The notes under the pieces are model-generated. The model ran no database searches, was not told the DNA's origin, and worked only from the letters and a program-made list of their open reading frames with translations. 64,000 nt of DNA, from positions 20,286,927 to 20,350,926 of the forward strand of contig OU342818.1 of the NCBI GenBank assembly GCA_910591455.2, written 5' to 3'. Of the stretch, positions 24,331 through 54,400 are shown piece by piece. Each line of letters starts with the position of its first letter. The stretch's first letter is position 1. The position numbers and the translations under genes were made by a program. Source of the DNA: Pholis gunnellus. Lineage: Eukaryota; Chordata; Actinopteri; Perciformes; Pholidae.

Positions 24331-25085
24331 AAGTAAAACTGGGTAGTTTCAGTAAGTTCTGTGTTAATATGTATACATGTGCTGGATTCAGCTGTTGCTA
24401 GCTTTATTTCTCCAGCTATTAAAGTAGCATTAGTGCCTCTGAAAGAAAAGGAGGGCTTAAAAGAGAAGAAGCATATGTACATGCTGATGAGACACAAAGC
24501 TTCTCTGATACCGTCTGTGTGCCTGTAGAAGGACCTTCACGTGTAGCCATCTTCATTCGCTAGGCTGCTTACGTGCTTGCTAATAACCTATATGACGTTT
24601 CCAAGATTGACAGGTTTGTGTTCAGAACATAGACTAACATCTCTCGACTTGATTCTTGAAATATATACCATATCTGACTCTCTCATATTAAAAGAAAACA
24701 ATGGAATATTGTGAGGAAAAAGTCACAAGTCACAGTTTTCTCTCTAAATATGACTATTGTGTCATGTTAATTATTTTGTAGCATGGTTATGTATTTTTCT
24801 CAAAACACACTATAAGACTCCTTTTATAATATGACACTGGAAATCTTTTTTCCTCAATATATTTGGAGAAAACCTGATCTTAGATCATGTGCTGTATACG
24901 TTTCACAAGTAAAAAGAACATTTGCCTACCTTGCCAAAAATTAAATAATTGCTTAAAAATACAACAAAGTGGCTTTTGCAATGTACTAGAATAAGTAACC
25001 TCAACAATAAGCATTGGTCTTAATGCAGTTAACGAGCAGATGGCAGAAAGCAATATAACAATGCATCTGTCTATCACCTTTAATC
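24330..25085. other. intergenic, no gene seen
   Basis: AT-rich sequence without coding signal or recognised repeat. Confidence 0.45.
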
Positions 25086-25089
25086 TCAC

Positions 25090-25580
25090 TCTGAAAGCGT
25101 AAGCGCTGTACCCTGACCCCTCCACCGCCCAGCATCACCAGCGTGACACCGGTAAACACTTTGGTGCCGTCCCACAATGAGACGGGCCGCTGACATTGTA
25201 TATTAATATGGATGGCAGTTTATAATTCATTGGGCAGGATTACTTGGGAGTGCTGGTCCCAGGCCTGCTCCCAGCACTGACACAGCGAGTACTAACAATA
25301 CTGGACATTCCTCGCTCTCCACTGCCCATCCCAATGCCCATTATTATAATATATTCAAGGATTAAAGGGGTTTTATCTTAGAGAGCCATGCATTATGAAT
25401 GGAGCATTTCAAAATTTAATTGCCCCGAATTAAATGATTCAAGATAATGTTTCTTTTATAAATTGGTAATAGGGCCAGGGGGCAAAGAAAGGGGAAAATG
25501 CATTAAATAAACCTTTTTCCACTGCAACAAAAGGAGAAAGGAGAGGAATAATAGGAGGCCGATGACCTCGTGTCTGCAGG
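25090..25580. promoter_or_regulatory. candidate conserved non-coding element (strongest in the desert)
   Basis: Long repeat-free block, with GC-balanced flanks and an AT-rich core full of TAAT/ATTA and TTAAAT words (GCATTATGAATGG near 25390, AATTTAATTGCCCCG near 25415, GAATTAAATGATTC near 25428). No coding frame runs through it. This texture is typical of ultraconserved-like enhancers next to developmental genes such as BCL11B. I did not and could not align it. Confidence 0.4.
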
Positions 25581-28112
25581 AGGATATGGCTAGGTTTAAA
25601 AACAACATTAAACACAAGAGGAGAGAAGTGAGATGAAGTTTAATCTCTGACAGCTTCAGCTTTACTGTAGACTCTGGATCTTCTTACGCTTACAGAAACC
25701 CACAACTACTGCACACGGAGAAATGGTGACGAGTCCGGTTAAGTTTAGAACAATACACCTGCACAGGACTTGTTGAGTCTATGGTTAAGCTACAGAGCTG
25801 GGTACACACATACTCTTACATACTCACGCACACACAAAGCAAGCAAGCACGCACGCACGCAATAGTGCAGATGTTTTTAGAAAAGCAAGGAGCAGACTTC
25901 GTGATTCCAATAAGGTTGTTAAAAGAACATGGTTGCATAAAAAAATACAGATCTGTGATGGAAAAGTGCTCGAGCCACAGAAAGACGAGTGACACCTCAA
26001 ACGTGATACAAAACCAGAGCATCGTGTCGTACAAAGTGGTCGTAAACATCTGACCGGAGGTGAACCGAACCTTTAGTCTTGGTCATGTCAATGCATACCA
26101 CTTGAAGAGGGAACACTGTGGCAGTGATCATCTACCACCACAATCAAACCTTCACAACTTTACAGGTCAACTAGGAGTGAGCTCAAGTCACATTTCAGGT
26201 GGTCCAGTCAAAATCACCAGGCCAGAGTCACGGTTCACGGACCGCCACAGTAGATCAGGTACAAAGAGACACAATGCTTTTGAAGTTTAGATTATACAGT
26301 CAGGTTTAAAGACATTTCCAATCCGAGTTTATCCATAGCATTAGCATCTTAAAATAACCTACTAACAATGAGTCTCAGTTGAATTCGATTCTATTCATGA
26401 ACAGTAGTGCATGGTTCACTATGTGCAGACAATTTTAAACGGTATACTAGACCAGAGAAAGTTACATTTAGAACAACCAAGCAATGAGAACAAAAGTCTT
26501 AATTCTATAGTTCTGGCTATCATTTCCTTCTAACCTTTACTGAAGCTGTAGAGAAACATTTCTACTCTGTATTCACCCGAGGGTATTAAAGCTCATTCCT
26601 GACTTTTGAAACAGTATTTTGTCAAGATAATCTTAACTAAAAGGTATACTTACTAGTGTTTTCAGGGGCTTTCAACCACATCTTTTTGGCTCAGTTTCCC
26701 TAGGGTGGTTCAGATATCATGTGACCAACAGTAAATACAGCACTTTGATCACATGATAGGTGGTTGCATATACTGTAGCTGGAGAAGGTAACCTCTAGTC
26801 TCTGGTGTCTGATGTGAATGTCCTGCTTGATCTTTCTCCAGACAACCACTGACTGAGAAGTGGACTGGGAAGGGGTCAAAGAGTCCGTGGACGCCTGGAG
26901 AAAGACAGAGGACATCCAAAGGCCTGCCAGAGTGAGGAAAAGGTTGACAGTAATGGGCGAGTTAATGGACAATTCAGGTTATGATGCTTGAATTTAACTT
27001 TACTGATTCAAAACCAAGTTAGTGGGTTTAACTGGAAGAACCCACAACCACAGCTTCTACAGTAAGGCTGATAGAAATGATGGCCAAAAGCACACGTTTC
27101 CCTCCTAGATGTATTGACTGTCAGGGACTCTCTTACAGTTAAAACTAACTACAGAGAGTAAGAACCTACCGACACTGCTTTCCTACAAAGTGTTGTGTTG
27201 AAATTCAGTGGAACAAAAAACTTCCAACAGGAGAACTCACAAAAATTGTCATCGTCGTCTGTCTCACTGCGTCCTCAGCGGAGCATATGGCTTTCTCAGT
27301 GGTCACTGGGTCACTCATCACTCTTTGGGTGACATCCGCAAATAACCCCTGCAACGTAAACTGGGTACATTTCATAAATATACTTCTTGAAAACACACAG
27401 TAAAACATTATTCCGTGTTTCTTAATGAGGGCTGCAACTAAGTAATGATGGAAAATGTACAAAAATAACAAAACCCCATCTTCTATTTTGGCCTGTCATT
27501 CCAAACCATAAGAGTCACCATCAGTTGAAAACGAGTGTTCTCATTAGCTGATCATTTTATGTTTAGCTTGAAACGATTTCATCCAGAAGAAAAGGGAGTA
27601 GAGGGCAGTGATGGTCTTAACTGAGCAGCACATACCAAAATGCACTGGAGAATATAGGATTGTCAACTCAAAGCAGACGGGACACACATGCAGACAAACT
27701 GCAGTAATAAACCAACCCATTCACAAGATAAGAGACATTTTGGCTTTGTGGAGATAGTATTCACCTAACTCCATTCTTCCTCTAACAATTTGCTGGAACT
27801 AGTTTGGCCCCCCCCCCCCCTCACTTTCTTACTATTCTGTAGGCTTCCAGCTGTTTTAATGTAAAGTTTCAAATGTAAAAAAAGAAAAGAAAAAGAGGCT
27901 AGTTCGCAGCACAGAAGGTTGAGCGACACACTGGCAGCATTTTTAAACAAGTTCAGCAGCGGAAAACTAAGAAAAGACACGCTGGATGAACGTACAGTCA
28001 GAAAACTTCTGTGACTTCAAATTCAATTTTTTCAGCTTTTCTATTTCTGAGTCATTTAACAGACACAAAAATAAATAAATAGCATGGGCAATGGGCATTA
28101 AGTGAAATCAAT
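25580..28112. other. setd3 3' flank / 3' UTR region, no other gene seen
   Basis: Downstream of the setd3 stop (minus strand). A candidate polyadenylation signal ATTAAA reads on the minus strand at 27860-27855, about 255 nt after the stop, so the near end is probably 3' UTR. A C run stands at 27808-27820. The short open frames match nothing I recognise. Confidence 0.4.
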
Positions 28113-45771
<17,659 letters not shown>

Positions 45772-46767
45772 GGTGCTGGATGGACAACTGGGCTGGGGAG
45801 ACACACCATGATTACCGTTAGCTGTAATGTTATTCCTTGAAGCAGATTGAAACACCACACAGTACTGTGGTGTAACGGATCACCCCTCACGGTTTACCTT
45901 AACCATCACAGTGTGAAATAAAGTTTTACCGACATCGTTATCTGCCAATGTTCAGTAAAATATGTGATCAGGGCATCATTCATGTTTTTCTAGTCTCTGA
46001 TAATGTTACATGTAAACAACCAACCCGTGTTTAAACTGACAGGAGGACAATGAATGAAGGTTCAGTTCCATTATGATGCGTTCAGGCTCCGTTCAGTGAA
46101 AATGAGTATTGGGTGAAGGTAAATTATAATGTTATCATGATGTGTTCACATGCGACTCAAACTGTAGTGTTGGTGAGAAACTTGAATGAATCCAGTTGTT
46201 TGAAGGAGTTTTCACATTAACATAAATAGATATTAGAGATGAAGAATAAGCCGTTTACACTAGCTCTAATACATCATTAAAACTACTAATGACAAGATTT
46301 GTTTTTATCAATGAAAAAAACAAATCTTTTATTTCCTTATCATCAATTGTGTGCCTTTATGAAAAAAAAACACTAAATGACTTTAACAAAGTAAAAGGGT
46401 AACATTTAGGATCTTTGATGTTTACAGACGTCAGAGCGGTTGAAATGATGTTCCGATCCGAACTGTGAGTTCGAGGATCCGTTGCACCACTACTAAATAT
46501 GTAACAATAATGAATAACTCAATTGTGAATCAAACACAGGAACTACTCAATTTAGGATGCCACCCAATTTTGGAAGAACAAAGAAAACTTCAAAATTTGA
46601 TTATCAATTCAGTCTCAATCTTTGGGTTGCTACGCAGTTCTTGCTATGGTATACAGTGACTTACTATTTCATATGCACACAAATCATATGAACAATTTCT
46701 TTAGAAATGACACATTTTTTAGACTAACTGACTGAACTGAAAATAAAAGGAACAAATGAATGGAATG

Positions 46768-47755
46768 TAGGGGTGGGAATCTCTAGCAAATCGTGATTCA
46801 GAGTCAGAGGGCTACGATGTGATTATAAAACTATTATCGATTCATCAACATTTTTCATAACATGATTTATTTTTTCTCGCTGTGACTACTTAAAAAACTG
46901 ATGGATTTACTTCCATTATCTTTTATTAATTCAATATTAGTAACTAATATAAGAGATTTATCAACTGGAGTGTTACATCTCCAACACTGCATAGAGAAGA
47001 AGAAGAGAAATAGAATGTGGCCTGTAGCAGCGTCCTTGCTGAGTCATTTGACATGAAACGCTGCCCTTATTCACAAATAAACAAATACAGACCTCTCTCA
47101 CACTCAGTGCGTTACTTATATCGTTCCCCCTTTCCTCAGTTACAGCATGACTCCAGCTGTGGTTTGGTAGTAGAGTATTTTTTCATAAGTTAAAGCTGGG
47201 CTGTCTCAGCTGCAGAATGCTATGAAACACTGAAGAAAACCTGAGCAGTAGAATTAAACAACTCCACAACAGATGACAACCTTGTTATCGTGACACGTGA
47301 GCTATACAAACATAACAGACATGCCTATGTAGATATGCAGACTAAACAACATTTTAGCACAAATCAGTGTCCTGGGTGAGATACAGAAGAAAAGGAAGGT
47401 GGAGCGATGGGCTCCCCTCTTTGAACAAACTGGACTTTGGTTTGATTGGAAGCAGAACAATCAACATCAGATTAATATGACAGGAAACTAAAAGATTTCT
47501 CAACAGAGCATCATAACCTTAACATGCCATTTGTATAAACTCAAATGTAGAGATTTGGTAAACTTCAAGCTTGCACAATTAATAAAGGCTCACTATACTT
47601 AGTGAGTCAGTAACCCAAGATGAAGTTTGTATGATTATACAAACATTAGAACAAATGCAAAAACAACAACGTAGAAATGTGTTAGACTAAGGTAGGTTCA
47701 AAATAGATATCCAAAGTACAAGGACGAGCTAATGCTGGATTTGTTCCCATCCCTA
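46768..47755. mobile_element. hAT-like element, about 990 bp, in setd3 5' intron
   Basis: The left terminus TAGGGGTGGGAATCTC and the right terminus (reverse complement TAGGGATGGGAACAAAT) are inverted. They match the end type of the 37.64-kb element. The interior has no recognisable transposase, and I see no matching target-site duplication. It separates the untranslated first exon region from the setd3 start-codon exon. Confidence 0.55.
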
Positions 47756-47949
47756 GCGGCCGTAAAGATGTCTGCCTTCTCTCAACTACACTGGGACAAC
47801 ATGGCTCTCAGCTCGTGGTGCTCAAAGCACAAACAAACATTTGGAAAACTCAACAGCAATGTCTCTTCTCAGAAATGAGGACCTGGTTACTCAAGATAAT
47901 TCACAGACCTTGCTGAGAGCACTTTCATGTCTGAAATATTTTTCGACAG

Positions 47950-48150
47950 ACAGACACGACTTGTTATCCCTAATTTATACTCCTACATACATTACAACTG
48001 TGTGGGCTTTTGCAAGCACCTCTTGCACACAGCATGCATAATACTGCAGTGGATGGCACAGAGCATGTGATGTCATTTGGATTAAAATCCTTTGTCAAGC
48101 GGTATTTGATTTATTTGATAAGCGTGATTCAATAGATCCATAATAGTTTC
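47950..48150. promoter_or_regulatory. candidate conserved non-coding element near the setd3 promoter
   Basis: A repeat-free block with GTGATGTCATTTGGATTAAA, TTTGATTTATTTGATAAGCG and TGATTCAATAGATCCATAAT. This looks like a homeodomain/TCF-rich enhancer. There is no coding frame. Conservation was not tested. Confidence 0.3.
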
Positions 48151-50039
48151 CACGGCTACTTCCATCATGTTATCAGATTGGTTTTGGTCAGGCAGACACA
48201 CATGACTCCTTATTTAAACCAGATGAGTCCGTCGGCCAGGCTACAGAAAGAAGAAGTAGTAGGCTGGCAGGTGAGGCCGAGAATGTGCCAAGATCCCTCC
48301 GCGGTTGTTGTTCCGTCCTCCACAATGTGTCATACAACAAGGGCAGCGTTTCACAAGCAGACTGTATTTTGGGCCCTTCAGATTTTGTCGGTTTAGTCAC
48401 TTTCCTGGTTATTTGTGCTTCTACAAGTAGGCTACATAGTTAAATGGTTTCTTTTGTCATTTTTAAATTGTGTTTATTGTTGTTATTTTCTTCTTTGTTG
48501 TGCTGTAGCCTGTAGACAAAGTGAATACCGTTAAAAAGGGATCAAAGATGTGTGGCTATAGTAATGTAATAGGAACGGGAGTCTGCAAAGGATGTTTATT
48601 TTGAAAAAGGACAGGATGTCGTTCCATACTGTAGGCACACTAGAGTGTCTCTAACCCCACCTCGGAGCCCTCGGTCTTGGGCTCATTCACACGAACAGAA
48701 GAAAGAATGTTACTCTGGATTCCACCATTAGTGTCTTTTACAACATGTAGGACCTAATGATTTAAATAAGGGCTATTCAAGTGTTCGTAGTGGGAAGTTG
48801 ATTTACCTAAAAAAAAAAAATCTGCTGATTTACAGTCATCTCTTTCCCAATTTAAATGTATGGGGGGGGGGGGGGAAGTATGCTGGGGTCCAATGGCATC
48901 ACGTGATGGACCTGGAAGTTGTAATTTCACGGTATGGCCACTATGTGAAATTTGCCTCAAAGCCCAGCAAATGACCACGCCCACTCTTCCTGGGGGCTTG
49001 GTCAGACCCTGCTGCATTACAATTTGGTTTACTATAGTTTTTAATACTTGCGCGTGGCACCATAGCTAGAGCCTCCGCAGATGGCGCGTGAGCTACAAGC
49101 ACGCACAAAAAGTGTTTATGCTCAACGAGCCGTTTGTTGCATTATTCTCTGGAACGCCAGAGCATACAAACAAAATGTACTGTGAAGAAGCAAGAATACA
49201 ACAAGTGTAAAGGCCAAAAAGCATCCTACACAATGCAGAGGACGAACTGTAAACTCATATATCATAGAAATAGACTACTTTATTGCCTTTAGGCAAGCCC
49301 TATAAATAAAAAAAGTATTATATGAATTATAAAGAAACAACGGTTGGAAATCCTGTAAACTATTTAATTTGGCGTTCAAATATTTACTCAAAGTAGATTT
49401 TTAAGACCTCCCGTTTCTAAAGCATTTTAAATGCTTTTATCAGTTACCTATTAGTGACAGTTACTTTTGAAAATCACTGATCGTGCGCGCGCCTAGTCAG
49501 AAAGAAAAATCAGAGAAAAGAACTACATTGAAGTTCCTCGTTGTAACTTTAAGATGGCTTGTATTCTAGCATAGTCATCAGTGGTCTAAATTACATGAAA
49601 GAAAATAACAAGTGTTGAACATGTGGTTATGAAGACAACCACAGATGGGTCGCAGAACCAATAACTTTACTTTTCTGAAACTTGTCAAATCAGTCAGACG
49701 GGTACAAGGTAGAAACTTTATTTCTTAAAAATACAAGTAACTGACCGAAGTCATGCAGACAAAACGGTGTTCCTGTCCGAGCCTTAAGGGAACAGAATTC
49801 GCTTAAATCGTGGTAACTAAACTTGCAGGGAAGAACAATGCACGAGAATAATATAGCTCTTTAAACTTGGGGATACTTCACACACCCCTCGGGTATTGGC
49901 TCAGTTAGCAGCGTGGTTTGTCACGAATACCCCTCTAATGCTAATGTCAGCTATCAGCGAACTGACCACTGAAATTAATCGGTTTAACAGCTACAACAAT
50001 ACGCAATAAGACTGTCTAATGATGTGTATTTAACACGGT
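48151..50039 (-). other. setd3 5' intron sequence, no gene seen
   Basis: It includes a G run (48862-48875). Short open frames on both strands match nothing I recognise and lack splice context. Confidence 0.45.
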
Positions 50040-51122
50040 AACGTCAGTGTCGGGACTTACTTTCGACCAGAGCACAAGAGAGGTTTTATATTCCAGCTAG
50101 TGTTAGGGTTACTACCCTTACTAGCTAGCCCTCGAGTCGTTTATAGTGTTTCCCACTAGGCCAGCAGCTAACTTTAGCTCAATAGCATTGGAGGAATCAC
50201 GCCCATCCGAGCGGAGACTTATTAGGAGCTGAGAGCGGGCCCGGGTGACGGTGTACAGAGCTCATTCATCTACGTTATACTGGCTGGGTTCACTAAACGT
50301 CCCAATGCTAGCTGTTAGCTGCTAAACTGTCAAGTGATAACGGATCAGTCTGAGTTTTAAAGGAGGCTAATCTGCTGGACATTCTGGCTAGCTAAATTAC
50401 AAGTGCCTCCCAAATGCACGGATTTATACAGAATTACACTCAACACCAAGTCATAACTTTACTAAACCAGACCGTAAACATTTATCCAATTCAGTCATAC
50501 CTTTTTTAAGTGACAGCAGCAGTTCCTCAGTTCCTGCACTGAACCCTACCTTGACTGAGCTGCGGGTGTGATTGGAGTAGTTGTGAACTACGCCCACAGA
50601 AAGGATACTGGACTCCGGCCTTCTAATAGGCTGTGTGGCACAACGCCCGCGGAACAACCTATACAGTCCATGGGAGGGGCTGATGTATGTAAATATATCT
50701 ATGCCCCTCCCACTATGCTGTACAATTGGACACTTACTTTTCAAAAGATTGAAATGACCATAAATGGTAATGTTGGCCACAATGATTGGCTGATGAGGTG
50801 CCAATCATTAATGTTGCTCCGCTGTGGGCCGGTGGTCTTTGTTTGGATGGAGTGGCTCCCCTCGCTTGCAGCTGGACTAGAGAATACAACTACAGAACAA
50901 CTTTGTATACATCCACGGGATTCCTTTTGTAGACATCTCACCTGTGATGATTACTGGCATTATTGTGTAAATACAACAGTGGTTAGGTTGAACACACTGT
51001 GACGTGCGTTTCAGTAGTTAATTGGTTGTATCACTTCCATTGCTGTCCAGTATCGCTTGATGTGACAGTAGCTAGCAGCATCTGTTGTCCGCCGCCTTGC
51101 TGAAACAGTCGCTAGCCGTTGC
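50040..51122. promoter_or_regulatory. divergent setd3/ccnk promoter region
   Basis: setd3 (minus) and ccnk (plus) point away from each other across this stretch, as in mammals. It contains CCAAT-type boxes (ATTGG at about 50569 and 50780, CCAAT at about 50800) and TGACGT-type words near 51000 and 51125. A possible donor for a non-coding setd3 exon 1 reads AAG/GTAGGG on the minus strand with the exon ending at 50550; AAA/GTAAGT near 50059 is another. Transcription starts cannot be fixed by eye. Confidence 0.5.
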
Positions 51123-51413
51123 ATGACGTTTTCTTCCACAAAAGTAAGACTATTGAATTCATCCCCAGCCTTAGTTCTTGCTGCTGGCGGGAAAAAAAGA
51201 GGACCTGTCCACCCTGGAACACATCAAACCCCTGTTAATCCGGGACAGGAAGGACGCGGCCACCCTGGAACACATCAAGCCATGCTGGTACTGGGACAAA
51301 AAGGACCTGGCCCACACCCCGTCCCAGTCAGAGGGACTGGACCCCGCCACTGAGGCCCGGTACCGCAGAGAGGGGGCTCGCTTCATCTTTGATGTTGGCA
51401 CGCGGCTTGGGCT
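51123..51413 (+). CDS. ccnk: ccnk first coding exon, with frame break and tandem repeat
   Basis: The cyclin frame is open from 51175 (TAG at 51172-51174) and reads GKKEDLSTLEHIKPLLI and onward to IFDVGTRLG plus two bases, before the GTATCC donor at 51414. No ATG exists in that frame. The only nearby ATG (51123) opens a frame that includes NSSPA, like the NSSPS of vertebrate cyclin K, but it is one base out of register. The A run at 51192-51198 lies between the two frames. Either an upstream exon is missing here or there is a one-base length difference. Confidence 0.75.
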
Positions 51414-54400
51414 GTATCCTTCCGTGGGGAACATACTGGCTAGTTAACGTAGCTATATATCACCTAACGTTACATACAGTCAGAACCATTATCGTTACCT
51501 GGTTAACCGAGCGTACACGTGCATGTGACTGCTTTGTGTAATGCTACAGGCTATGGGCTAGGCTGCATTGTGCATGTGTAGCCTTCAAGACTGAAGACAA
51601 AAATGAACTTAACGTTACAGAGTAAACTACTGTGTCATTTGGCTAAATGTGACGAGTCACATGTATTCACTGCAGCTGCCCCTCATCAGCAGTAATTGGC
51701 TCATTTAAATTCTGACCATAGACAAAGAATGACTAATATTGTTGAGATCCGTCTGTCACTCTTCTTAACCTCTATGGCGGCAGGCACTATGACACACTGG
51801 CTACTGGAATCGTTTACTTCCACCGCTTCTACATGTTCCACTCCTTCAAGCAGTTCCCTAGATATGTAAGTATGTAGTTCTTCATCAGTGTCAGTCTGGA
51901 GATCTCTGTGCTAGCCCAAAGTTGTTTCACAACGCCATTAGTGCAGTTTTTTTACTGTACGTGTGTATAATAATGTTTATCATTGAGGAAACACTAAACT
52001 GCTGCACTGTGTTTTTTTTTTTTTTGGAAACACTGTTTAGACAAGACGACCTCAACCTCTAACCTGTTTCATGTTATATCGTCCATAGTAGTAGTCTACA
52101 CATTACTCAAACCGCACAGTGACAACAGAAGTTACTGTACAGCTTGAAGAAATACATGTTGTTCCCGTAGGTGACAGGAGGATGCTGCCTTTTCTTAGCA
52201 GGCAAAGTGGAGGAAACTCCGAAGAAGTGCAAAGACATCATCAAGACAGCCCGCAGCCTGCTCAACGACATCCAGTTTGCACAGTTTGGAGATGATCCCA
52301 AGGTCTGTAGCAAGAACTACTTTCATCAGGGTGCAACTTGTACTGTCTTGTTGAAAGTGCTGACATTTTGGCAAATTGAGACAGGGGTTCAGAGAAGTTC
52401 TTGAAGAAATGACAATCCCCAGCCTTCAGTTTTCTCTTTTGCTCAGCCCTGTTTCTCTATAACAATTAACCTCAGAGATTCACAGTGTTTTGACTGTAAG
52501 TGAATTTTTACAAACCTTAAAGTTTGTACATGTACCTTCCATAAAGCCACATGCAGCTGTCAAGACTGTCTTAATGTCACTGTCCATGGTGCTGGAAAAC
52601 TTTCTTAAAGCAGTTGCGAGCCACATTTTGTGACAACTACCCACATATTTAGCAGAAATGACACAAACAAAACAACAGAATTGTTATACATGCTTTAATA
52701 TAAAAAAGCATGTATAACAAAAAAAAATATGTTCTTGCCTGTGGTTTGCCTTCTTTTGTCTTGTTTATTTTAGCCTTGGCAGGTTAATTTGTGTTTACAG
52801 TTTGTGATCATTTATTTTATAATTGAAGGATATTGTATGGGCTGTACTGCTGAGCCAAAGGTCCAGGAAGTAGCCATAACGTCCAACTCTGCCCAGTAAG
52901 CCTTTCTCTCTTCCAGTGTCACCAGGGTTTGAAAACAGAAAAAAATCAGTGCAAAATCAGTGCAAGTCATTTTTTTAACTCTTAATTAATGCTCAATCCT
53001 TATTAAAGGTTCAATGCGCAGCATTTCAGGGGAAGTATTGGCAGCAATGGAATATGATATTTGCATCAGTGCATTATCACCTGAAAGTTTGAAACTAAGA
53101 ATCATGTTTTTGTTAGCTTAGAACGAACCCTAATCTCTACAAAGGGAGCTGGTCCTCTTCACGAAGTTCACCGTATTGCACCGCCATGTTTCTACAGTAG
53201 CCCAGAACGGACAAATCAAACACTGGCTTTAGTGAGAGCCTTTAGCGTTTTTGTGTTACCTGAAGGCCACCGTAGTTCTCCGTCACACTTGTGAAACTGC
53301 GGTAACGGGAGCGGCAGAGAGCTAAACGTTGCCATTTGACTTCTATTTCCCCTAAAGTAGTGTTGTTATGGGAAGGCTTATGGAGCCAAATCCAGGCCGA
53401 TAGTTTTGACCATTTGAAAAACATAATTGGAACTAAAAGTAAAAGTTTTGAACTTGAAAAAATACAACAATGTATTCAAATTAAAAATGAGTGAAGGAAA
53501 AGTTTTTTTGTGCTAAATATAAGATTGATTCAGTTCTGGAATTGTTTTCAATAAAATGTTTATTTGATTAGGGGTGTAACAATACACATATTCGTATTGA
53601 ACCATTTGGTACGAGGCTCACGGTTCATTACGAAGCGAACAATACGTTTGAATAATACTAGCGCATTTGGAAAATGCAGAAGCTTAAGTTGTGGGAAATC
53701 TAATGTTCTCTCGGTGGGGCTACTGCGCTCAACCTGGCAATCCACCCAACGTAACCGACAACGTGCTGTCTGACACTCACTGGAGTTGCTGCAGCTTCCT
53801 GTACATAAATTAATCCATCATTGTTCAAAGTAAAAAACAAAAACATACTTCATGATATGAGTTTTAATGAATAACAATATTTTAAAATCGAGGATATTTC
53901 TCTGGCACCAATGTGTCGTATTGAACCAAACCGATTTTTGAGGTCTTATATTATTCAGATCTCATCTTTTTACAGTTTCAAATCTTATTTTGAAGTTTCA
54001 GAATTTAAACAGACAACCTGCAGACTGTAAGTTTGTCTATCTATAGATTACTGGGTAGGTCACCATATGCTCAAGGCAGAATGCTTTTCCTTACAGGAGG
54101 AGGTGATGGTGCTGGAGCGCATCCTGCTGCAGACCATCAAGTTTGACCTGCAGGTGGAGCATCCCTACCAGTTCCTGCTGCGCTATGCCAAGCAACTCAA
54201 AGGTACTTCTGGTTCTTTTTGTCCCTTTCTTGGGCGTTTGGCAAAAATCCAGTATATACAATTATATTGAGAAAAACAGGGACTTAACTTTAGACCTCAA
54301 CTGTGGGACTGGATTCATTAGTTTGCCTAAAACTGTGCCAGGATTGTTGGTATTGAAACGATACAGTCTCCTACATTTACAACATTTTCAGAAGAAATTT

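Noticed and set aside
50451..51002. Open frames of 117 (minus) and 144 (plus) codons between setd3 and ccnk
   Set aside because: They overlap each other in the promoter region and carry no known domain; probably chance.
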